A stretch of 27,198 bases of DNA from Bilabrum cf. latius. Taxonomy: Eukaryota; Bigyra: Bicosoecida; Bigyra; Bicosoecida. Below the pieces are notes generated by a model. That model was not told where the DNA came from and did no database searches. It saw only the letters and a program-made list of their open reading frames with translations. The position numbers and the translations under genes were made by a program. Position 1 is the first letter of the stretch. The number at the start of each line of letters is the position of its first letter. The stretch lies in the NCBI GenBank assembly GCA_965178125.1, contig CBCXTV010000027.1, forward strand, positions 1-27,198, written 5' to 3'. Shown piece after piece: positions 7,823 through 15,698 of the stretch.

Positions 7823-9392
7823 TCGACATAAACCACAAACACGACACACAACACAACACGATAGCGCCTCCCCACGCGCGGGATTGGGTCCTTCCGCTCG
7901 CTGCATGTGAGCTGCAGTGTGTTCTTGCCGGGAATGTCACTGGAAGTCGCGCTGCAGTCTGCTCAGGGCGCCTTATGACCATGAAGGCGTCTCAGCACCC
8001 GCGACGGCAAGAGGGGGCACGCACGACGTTGCGAAGCACCCGCCCTGGGTGAAGAAACTGCGTATCCACAGGAGTCACGTTCAGGTGCGCGAGAATTGGA
8101 AAGGCGGGGTAACTGGTGCAGAGGAGCTTGTTCGCAGCGCGGCTTCCACCAGCGCCGCTGACGGTAAGATGCATCGGTCTCGGTACATGAGTCGGCACGG
8201 TGTTGCGTGATTGACTTCACGATGCGGGAGTGTGCAGCCTTCCGCAGCGGGAGAATTGTATCTCCCCACGACCGCCGAAAAAAAAAAGAAGGCTATGCTG
8301 GACTCGTTCCAGGGAAGGCTATGCGATGAGTATCTCTAGGCGCTTTCCGGAAGACCCACCCACTACACGCTGGTCAGCCCTCCCAAGCGGGAGTGAACCG
8401 CGGATCCGCGGGCCCGTGAGCGCTGCTGCTACGATCATTTCTGCCCGTTTGACTCTCGCCCACTCTTGCCGTGACCAAAGACGCGCAGATCCTTATGACG
8501 CATGACACCTCGTCGAGGTGTCGAGACTGCCTCACATTCCCGTTACAAAGACCCACAGCACTGCGACAACGAAATCGGTCACGAAGAGAGCAAGAGGCCG
8601 CGCACCTGAGCATCACAAAAACCCCGAGAGACATAAACAACACCGTCCCGTGAAGTCCCTGCGACGAGGGGATGCTAAGCGGCTCCCACGGCGGCTCCTC
8701 TGCGGGAAAAGCTGCCGCAGACCTCGAGATGGGATGCACATGACTGCGAAGATTGCGGAACTCGTCCGAAGCCGGTCGCACGAGGGTCACAGCGAATGGA
8801 GGCATATCTATGAAATAGAGTCTGCGTGCAAAGCAGCATTCCAACGATCGTCCGCATTCTTCCGAGCAAATCCTTGGGAGCACACATCCTGCGGACGACA
8901 TCTCTTTTCTATCCACCCCAGCGTACTCCCCGCACACACTTCTCGCGAATGATTGAGAATTCTGTGCGGCACATGTAATATCAGGCTACCATGATACGCG
9001 GAATGGCGTGCTATTGCTCGCACGTTCGTGCGCCCCCTTCCGAATGCGCTTACCACATCACTATGTTCGTCGGCAACCGTATACACCGTAGGGGTCTTCC
9101 CTCCGACACCAAGCGTACACGACTGGCCGTAATAGCGCAGCGTAGATGTTTCGGACGTCGCCCAGGACAAGTGTCGACGCCCGGTTCGTCACGATCACTA
9201 CGTGTGCACTTCACTCACCGCCCTCCAGCCGCTAGACTTCTTTTGGAGCGCGACATCCTACGACGCGCTATGACACGTAGCCGTAAACCGCAGACGGCCT
9301 CGCGTTCACTGCTTGCAGCGCAAGAGCGTGAACAAGAACCGCCCGCGTGGCACACCTTCGCAGGCGCGGAAGACAAAAAGTTCCTTCTAAGC
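7823..9392. other. Long stretch without recognisable genes
   Basis: Frames of up to about 190 codons exist on both strands but overlap one another. None shows a motif, a low-complexity signature typical of the neighbouring genes, or similarity within the window. An A-run at about 8278-8288 and a G/C-rich inverted sequence at about 8400-8411 (GCGGATCCGC) were noted. No tRNA-like arms were found. Confidence 0.45.
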
Positions 9393-9560
9393 TTGTATTC
9401 GGGTCCGAAAGCCAAATTCCACTTCGGGGTCGAGAAGGGCGACCCGGGAAATCACCGTACGCTCTGTGAATCCATTTCCCGGGGAAAGTCCCCGAGTTCC
9501 CGCTACCCGGTCCCAGGCCCAGCGACCCAGGAAAGTTCCCGTCCCCCCGCATGCGGAAAC
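9393..9560 (+). repeat. Divergent member of the 6067/7645 repeat family
   Basis: It aligns along its whole length to 7658-7822 with about two-thirds identity. Gaps are few. It shows that this dispersed family has older and younger members. Confidence 0.6.
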
Positions 9561-10667
9561 CTCCCACGAAGCACGCCCACCTCACGCTTCACACGCAAAA
9601 GTCCAGGAGTCAAATCCATTCCGGACCCAGCAGTTCACCCCCCGTGACGATTGGGAAAGGCTCTTGCACACACCTTCTCGTCCGAGCAGTCTATGGAGCA
9701 CACACCTGTCTTCGTTGCCTTTTCCGGCCAAAAATGCAGGGAGTTCGAAGGGGAAGTAGCAAGCGCGGAAGACCGCTTTCGAAACGCAGGTGCTCAGGGA
9801 AAAACAACCAGAGCGTCCCTGATCCTCGGCAGAGCCGTCCAGGAGGGACGGGCACGGACGGGCATCGCAGATCTTGCAGCGCCACCATTCGCCGGGATGG
9901 GCGACCGGACGAGGGCGACCACAAGTACGTAGCGTGCGACGTCCGTCAGTCGCCATGTTGCGCTGATTCGCTTTCGCGGCACGACTTCCAGGGCCGGCCT
10001 TACTCACTCCTCGGAGTCCGCGTGTGGATTCTCCCCTGCGCATGATCTGCCGCTCTAGATGCTACACAAAGATCCCGCTCGGATGACCCCCTCTGTGCAT
10101 TCTGCAAGATTTTACGCGCCTCCATTCAATGCGCGAAGCATGCACCGCAGCAGTCTGAGTCCGGTGACCACCTTCAATAGCGTGGGACAAATTCCGTCCG
10201 CGATGTGCATTCGGGCATGCTCCCCTTTCCGAGTCTCTGTGACCCGTAGTGCGTCCGCGGCCAACGACTCAGGACTCCACGATGGTACGCACGAGTTGCA
10301 TTCCTTGCACGAAGCGTGCGGAGAGAAAGCGATGCTCAGACATCGAGGCGCTTGGAGGGTCTGCACGCGACATGCTTCGAGAGGCCATGCAAACATGCGA
10401 AACCAGAACTGAGGTTCCTCATCGTTCCTGCTGTCGAGCGCTCAATTGGGGCATCGGATCAGGACGAAGCTCGCGAAGAGAGGGCGCGGGTGTCCCCATC
10501 CAAAAATCCGCCGCCTTCAAGGCTCATGTTCCCGGATCCTGCATTCGCGAGTTTCGGGAGCAGAAGTGCAAGATCGCCGCTGGACACACAGCGCATGCCA
10601 TTTCCCGTCTCTGGAGATGTCGGGCTTCCAGGCGCAATTCGGACACCATCGCCAGGACCTCGGGAAG
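9561..10667. other. No recognisable gene; upstream region of the GT25-like ORF
   Basis: Nothing could be identified. The large frame that becomes the GT25-like protein is already open from about 10446, but the part before 10617 has no ATG. Promoter elements could not be recognised. Confidence 0.45.
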
Positions 10668-13178
10668 ATGACATGTCTGCTGATCTGCAGGGAAGAGTCC
10701 CGCTTCGAGGAGTGGCGACAAAAAAAAGGGGCGCGAGAACTCCACGAGCACATGGGAGCGGTCCTTCGGCTCCCCAATCCAGTGTTTCCGCAGACCGACA
10801 GGGACCCAGATGGACGCGACATCGTCAAAGACCAGGCCCTCTTGGATATCTTCTCCGGCAAGATAACGGACTGGAGCAAATACAATCCGGCCACTGTTGG
10901 GGCGATCCAATCCCATCGAAACGCATGGCTGTGGGCTGAGAACCACACGCCGACGGAATGGCTCATGGTTGTCGAAGATGATATCGAACCTCGCGAAGCA
11001 TGCGTGGATCGGCTACTCGTAGTTCTTCACGCCATCGCGAAAAACCCCAAGGTGACGCAGATGGCCATGTTAGCGGGGTCAGAAGCACCGAAAATGGTCA
11101 CCCTCCAGCGCGAAAACTCCACCTCCATCCACAATTGCGAGCGCCTCTTGGACGTGCGGACCTATCCGGCGCACTGGGTAGACAACACATTTGTGGTCCC
11201 CTACCACGTCGGCATGGGCCTAAAGTGGTATCTCATCAGCCCGGAGGGGAGGAAGGCGCTCCTGAAGATGCGGATCCCGAACCGAAGCTTCGAACGCTGC
11301 GTCTGGCGCCGCCTCTTCGACACGTTCCAAGGGCCGGTATGGAAGTGGGGAGATTGCCTCCGCATGACATCTGTGCTGGCAGCCAGCCCGGTCCTCGCAT
11401 CGACTCCCGAGAGCATGGACACGGAGTGGGGGGGCTCGGGACGACGAAGTGCGGATGCAGGGCACAGTATGAAACCGTACATAATGGTCGACCCGAGTGA
11501 CGACTGGACTCTTGGCGAGCGATTAAACACATTGTCCGTCGTGATGTCCGTGTGCGCGGCCCTGAGTTGGGGGGTTGTCCTCGTCTGGGAAAAAACAGAG
11601 CGCGTGCCCATCTCCTACGAAGACTTGTGCGGTGTTCACGAGCACGCCGGCGAAACCAACACGTTCGTCCACCTCCTCCAGGACAAACGCGGCGGGTCGT
11701 ATTCGTACTTCCTGAGGTACGGAGACATCCGCATCCACGTGGTGCAGCCGATGATGTGCATCCCCACCCTCGACAGAATGCTCGACATGGTAGCCCTGAA
11801 GAGGCCCAAGATGAACACCCTGCCTCCCTTGAAATGGCAGACCGCTCGATGGATCCAAGTCAAGCAGAAGTGGATCGATAAACTCCACACGGAGATGCCG
11901 GGGGCCGAGCTGCCCTCATGGCTGGAGTGGCCACCCTCAACCCACGCGCTTGTCCTCTGCGACGACAGGGACTTGGCGGCGCACTGCCTCGAGGGGAGAT
12001 GCCAAAAGGAGCAGCAGGAGTGGATGAACGACGGGAAGGACAACAGCATCCAGCACTACATCCTTGAGGCAAAGCAAGCGCTGCAGAACGAGTTGGAAGA
12101 CATCCTAAAGGGGGACAGCAGCTCACGCCTCGTCGTGATCCGCATGACAACCAAACTGCTGGGACAGGTCTGGGTGGACATGATGAAGCACCTCACGAAG
12201 CAGTTCGGGAAGCGCATCATAACGCCAACGTTCCTCCTCCCGAAAATGATCCCCAAAAGGAGGCACGACGAAAAGAACCCGAGTGATGATTGGATTACTT
12301 GGGGAGCATCCTTGGCGAAAACCGTGGGCCTCCTCACGCTCATACCTCCGATGCAAGTGCACTATCCCATCATGAGCTGGACCGTGGCCTGGAACCACTT
12401 CATGTTTAAGGGCAGGACTGCCACGGACACCGTGATCCCAGACGTCATCCGAACTCTGTACGCTCCGCACAAGAGCAACAGGAAGCAGCTCCTCAAGAAC
12501 GGCCCGCTGTGCCAGACGAGGCGCGCCGTGCTGGACTCGCCCGCACTGCGGGACATTGCGAACAACTACTCAAGGGCCAAGGACAAGACCTATAACCTCT
12601 TGAGTTATTCCAAATGGTTTGCCGAAGAAGCCATGTGGCACATGATCAAGTACGCGGAAAGCACGCAGTGCATCGTCGACCCGTTCGTGAGCCGCCAGTG
12701 CCAAAAGGTCTTCGAGCACATCCCCTCGGACGACATCGGCCATGCGGACGCCCGGCTCCGGTACAACCTTCAGGATGCCGACGACCGAGGTTACCGCTTC
12801 AACGCGGGGCATCTCTACACCGCGGTGCAGGGCATCAAAACGGTGAACATCGCATACAACAAGTGGCTCACCGAGCAGGCACAGAGTCATTCCGAATGGA
12901 GCTGGGGCAAAACGTTCATCAAGCTTGTGATCAACCAGTGGCGGCAGCAGCAGGGCAGTGAGCCGTATGACGTGGACGAGGAGGAGTACGTGAGCCTTCC
13001 GCGGACCTTCCACGGGAATTCGTTGAAGCTCGCGAGGAGCGTAAGCCTCCAGGACACGAGATCCTGCTCCAGATCGTCCTCATCCTATTCCAGGTCGCCC
13101 TCCACCAACAGGACTGAGGCACAGCCTTCGAAGAGAGCGCGCCTGACCCCGGCACCCGGCGTAAAGCACGAGCCCTGA
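10668..13178 (+). CDS. Large protein with N-terminal GT25-like glycosyltransferase domain and SR-rich tail
   Basis: I chose the ATG at 10668 (836 aa) because the segment MTCLLICREESRFEEW looks like the first strand of a GT-A fold. ATG 10617 is an alternative that adds 17 residues. What is seen: GAIQSHRNAW at about residues 78-87 followed by VVEDDIEP at 101-108. This matches the glycosyltransferase family 25 pattern, in which a Ser-His-x3-Trp segment precedes the Glu-Asp-Asp sugar-nucleotide/metal motif. GLKWYLISPEGRKALL at about 184-199 fits the family's later Tyr-hydrophobic-Ser block. Residues 230-760 are unrecognised. LVLCDD (428), VVIRMTT (489) and WNHFMFKG (575) faintly recall an SGNH-hydrolase layout without its catalytic serine. 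Residues 790-824 are Ser/Arg-rich, with basic PSKRARL next. Fragments lie at 2024, 2619, 4960 and 6545. Sugar transfer is inferred only. Confidence 0.75.
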   Translation: MTCLLICREESRFEEWRQKKGARELHEHMGAVLRLPNPVFPQTDRDPDGRDIVKDQALLDIFSGKITDWSKYNPATVGAIQSHRNAWLWAENHTPTEWLMVVEDDIEPREACVDRLLVVLHAIAKNPKVTQMAMLAGSEAPKMVTLQRENSTSIHNCERLLDVRTYPAHWVDNTFVVPYHVGMGLKWYLISPEGRKALLKMRIPNRSFERCVWRRLFDTFQGPVWKWGDCLRMTSVLAASPVLASTPESMDTEWGGSGRRSADAGHSMKPYIMVDPSDDWTLGERLNTLSVVMSVCAALSWGVVLVWEKTERVPISYEDLCGVHEHAGETNTFVHLLQDKRGGSYSYFLRYGDIRIHVVQPMMCIPTLDRMLDMVALKRPKMNTLPPLKWQTARWIQVKQKWIDKLHTEMPGAELPSWLEWPPSTHALVLCDDRDLAAHCLEGRCQKEQQEWMNDGKDNSIQHYILEAKQALQNELEDILKGDSSSRLVVIRMTTKLLGQVWVDMMKHLTKQFGKRIITPTFLLPKMIPKRRHDEKNPSDDWITWGASLAKTVGLLTLIPPMQVHYPIMSWTVAWNHFMFKGRTATDTVIPDVIRTLYAPHKSNRKQLLKNGPLCQTRRAVLDSPALRDIANNYSRAKDKTYNLLSYSKWFAEEAMWHMIKYAESTQCIVDPFVSRQCQKVFEHIPSDDIGHADARLRYNLQDADDRGYRFNAGHLYTAVQGIKTVNIAYNKWLTEQAQSHSEWSWGKTFIKLVINQWRQQQGSEPYDVDEEEYVSLPRTFHGNSLKLARSVSLQDTRSCSRSSSSYSRSPSTNRTEAQPSKRARLTPAPGVKHEP

Positions 13179-14053
13179 CGACGAAATGCCGCAGAACAGC
13201 GCGTTGCGGGGAGACAAAGCTCCGCGGGCAACAGCAGAAGGCCGCCGAGCGCCGGAGTTGGAGGGTCACATAGTTCCATCGGTCCCATTCTCTCCGGAAG
13301 TCGCATAGCACGTAGAGATCCGCATGCTCTCGGTGCATGAACGCTGGCAGCACGCAGTGCCAAAGTCGCAAAGCGCTTCAGAGTCACAAGTCCAGAAGTT
13401 CTTCTGCCAATGTGTGTCCTCTTCCCGCTCATGTGTGCATCCTCGGAGGAAGTCTGGAGATGACAGGACCCAGCACGCACCACATCAGAAGTCCTTTTTT
13501 AAAGCGGCATCGTCAGACAAAAATCTGGAACGCCCTTCCGCAAAAAAGAGTGCTGCCCACAGAAAAAAGGGAAACACCTGAGGCCCCAGAAGCCAAAGGG
13601 AGGACCGCGAAGGACGCAGTTTCGAGGTCACACTTTCCGGGACCAGTTTTGAGCCCAAAAAGGGGTACACAAGAGGAAAACACGATGCGGGAGGCTTGAA
13701 ATTGTCACCGAAAACGGGCCCAAAATTGGGACCCCCTTTTTCGCAAATTTCGCAGCATCCAGACGACCCAGAAAGGCTTTCCCAGGCGCCGCCTCGAAGC
13801 TCACCTTCTCGCATGCAACCATGACGCAGCCCCACCTCCTCATGCAGACGCGTCTGAGAGACCCCGCAGTGGAACTTCTCCCATTCTGCGCAGGAAGCAC
13901 TTCAGTCTACAAGGACCCGCGCACTTCTTACCGCACCACCTCCATGTGAAAGCACTTCTCGCGGAGTTTTTTTCGGGCCCAGGAATACAGCAACTGCCAG
14001 AAGCTTCGCACAGAAAAGCAGCCCACTCAGGAAGCAAACTCACTGCACACCCC
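13179..14053. other. Intergenic region, no gene seen
   Basis: Short frames only. A-rich tracts occur at 13492-13570. An inverted CGGGCCCAAAATTGGGACCCC occurs near 13715, where GGGCCCAAAATTGGG can fold on itself. The frame leading into the next gene is open from 13946, but without an ATG until 14054. Confidence 0.45.
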
Positions 14054-14524
14054 ATGGCGAGCGACGCAGAACCGGAGGACGCAATGCGGCTCGACTCCCC
14101 TAGAGATGCGGATGCAGCGGCGCCACCCGAAGCGACGGAGGCAGGATCACAGAAACCAGATCATGCGCAGCAGTTCTTCGAGGAGCCCTGCCCGAAAGAC
14201 GGACACATGGAAGCGCCAGAGAAGACCGCCAAGACGGACGAACCTGGCGACACACCCTTGTTCGTCGACAAGTGGACGGCAGCGATCACACGCCTTACCG
14301 AGGAGCGCAAGGCTCTCAAGCTCGAGCAGCGGGCTAAAACGAAGGCCATCCGCAAAACCATCCGGCAGAAAAGGCGCACCATGAAGAACGCCAAAAAACT
14401 CACAGACGACGAGCTCGCCCAAATCGTGCTAGACAGGAAGATCTTGCAGTTGGTGCAAAAAGAAGAGATCGCAGCACGCAGCTCCGCCAACTCCTCAACG
14501 AGCCAGGCGAAGTCGACCTTGTGA
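14054..14524 (+). CDS. Small protein with acidic N-terminus and basic helical C-terminus
   Basis: This is 156 aa from the first ATG. Residues 1-70 are rich in Ala, Glu, Asp and Pro and look disordered. From about residue 73 a long charged helix follows (RLTEERKALKLEQRAKTKAI and the basic stretch RQKRRTMKNAKK), which could be a coiled coil or a nucleic-acid-binding helix. The tail is Ser-rich. I do not recognise a family. It is a gene candidate because the composition is coherent, the frame is clean, and a degenerate copy of its 3' end is found at 191-330. It lies 358 bp left of the hairpin repeat, so it may be outside the putative 11.4-kb unit. Confidence 0.5.
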   Translation: MASDAEPEDAMRLDSPRDADAAAPPEATEAGSQKPDHAQQFFEEPCPKDGHMEAPEKTAKTDEPGDTPLFVDKWTAAITRLTEERKALKLEQRAKTKAIRKTIRQKRRTMKNAKKLTDDELAQIVLDRKILQLVQKEEIAARSSANSSTSQAKSTL

Positions 14525-14882
14525 GAAGCGCTTCCCGTGTTCAGAGAACCGAGGATTACAGATAGACCCCGCGTCACAGAAGCCATCGCAAGAGGGCAGA
14601 GCGTCAAGTACAGCGCAGTCTTGACGGACACAGATAGCCCGAGCAGCACAAAGCAGCGGATGCGGCTGCCCAGCGGAGTCGCGCACTCGGACAGCATACA
14701 CGGGACGTGCTGGCAGAAATCACTCAGTCCGCGAGCACCGTCGTCAAGAGCACGGGAGGGGCAGACTCGACATGCACAACTTTGAAAAACGGGAGGGCAC
14801 GAAAGGAAGACAAATTTGGCATTAATCCTTGATTACCCCCGCCCCCCCGTAGAATCAGAGCGAGGAGATATGCTCGGAAGGT
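14525..14882. other. Downstream flank of the small gene
   Basis: The first 90 bp are conserved in the degenerate copy at 240-330. The remainder, up to the G-run at 14885, shows nothing recognisable. Confidence 0.4.
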
Positions 14883-15015
14883 CCGGGGGGCAGTCGCAGA
14901 AAAGTGCACGCGAAAATAAGAGGAAAGGAGACCCCCCAAACCCACGTAGTGCGATCCTGGGTGGTACCCTCTAAGGTACTAAGAATCCTTCCCCCGAAAA
15001 TCGCACTACATCGGT
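14883..15015 (+). repeat. Left copy of about 135-bp repeat with hairpin; candidate replication origin or element end
   Basis: Matches 26279-26418 in the same orientation at about 95%. It contains GTAGTGCGAT (14946-14955) and its perfect reverse complement ATCGCACTAC (15000-15009) around a 44-nt spacer. Inside the spacer, GTACC and GGTAC can form a second small stem. Both copies keep the 10-bp arms and the 44-nt spacing exactly. The differences are three spacer substitutions and a 4-bp indel outside the arms. A stem-loop next to a Rep gene is the usual place for rolling-circle initiation. I see no geminivirus-type nonanucleotide, so the nick site is unknown. Confidence 0.85.
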
Positions 15016-15190
15016 CCCTGGCGTCGGGGAAAGCGGAAAAAAGGGGAGCACTACCGTGAAAAAATCCTGCATTTTACAGGAAAATCGGAGCACTACGTGT
15101 CAAAAACTGGGGGTTTTTGAGGTTTTTTTTCCAGAAAAACGGCATTTTTTTATGTAAAAACCGCGCGAAACGAGCACTACCGAGCACTAC
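15000..15190 (+). promoter_or_regulatory. Iteron-like cluster upstream of Rep
   Basis: The nonamer GAGCACTAC occurs at 15046-15054, 15088-15096, 15172-15180 and 15182-15190. A related TCGCACTAC at 15001-15009 is also the right arm of the hairpin. All are in direct orientation, and the inverted form is the left arm. Rep proteins of this type usually bind short repeated sequences next to the origin stem-loop, so these are candidate Rep-binding sites that could also autoregulate Rep. The surrounding DNA is unusually A/T-rich for the window, with T- and A-tracts at 15115-15165, which would ease unwinding. The right hairpin copy lacks the cluster. Confidence 0.6.
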
Positions 15191-15698
15191 ATCGCCTCCT
15201 CCAGTCGTGTTTCGCATTTTTTTCGCTGGCCGAAAATGTCTCCGAAGGCGCTGCCTCGAGGGGGGGTTCCGATGGCTGATTTTGGGCGTTCTGTTGTCGA
15301 TTTCGCGTGCATTTCAGGTTGTCGGCGAGGCCTTTTTGGCGTATGTCGCAGTTCGGATGCCCTCGAACGTCGTGTCTCATGTGGTATTCGCCGGTTTCTA
15401 TGTTGGAGAAGGCGGTCGGTCGATCATCCTCTCTGGCAGGCTCCGAAGTGCGTTTGTGATCGTGCTAATTGCAACGCCATGCTTTCCTTCGTTGGCTTCG
15501 AGAATCCTTCCCTCGGAAGCGGTAGTACCTCGCCCAGGGCGGCACGAGCTGCAGACTCAGCTGCCTCGGTGCTCATGTGTGTCCCGTGTCAGCAGTTTCG
15601 GTGTTACGAACAGCAAGGATTCTGGGCATTGCGTGTCGGAGGCAAGTGTTCTATCTTGAGGCATTCCGCGATTCGTCGAAGGATTATTTGCGCAAATA
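15191..15698. other. Rep upstream region
   Basis: An overlapping ATG frame (15236-15973) runs into the Rep gene in another frame but shows no recognisable domain. The region probably serves as the Rep leader or promoter. Confidence 0.4.

Noticed and set aside
8370-8420. Possible tRNA-like folding around CAAGCGGGAGTGAACCGC
   Set aside because: No consistent acceptor, D-arm and T-arm could be built.
11341-11532. Possible intron in the GT25-like gene, because this part is missing from the copy at 4960-5588
   Set aside because: The source frame is open throughout, the missing part has no clean GT-AG edges, and the copy contains other deletions.
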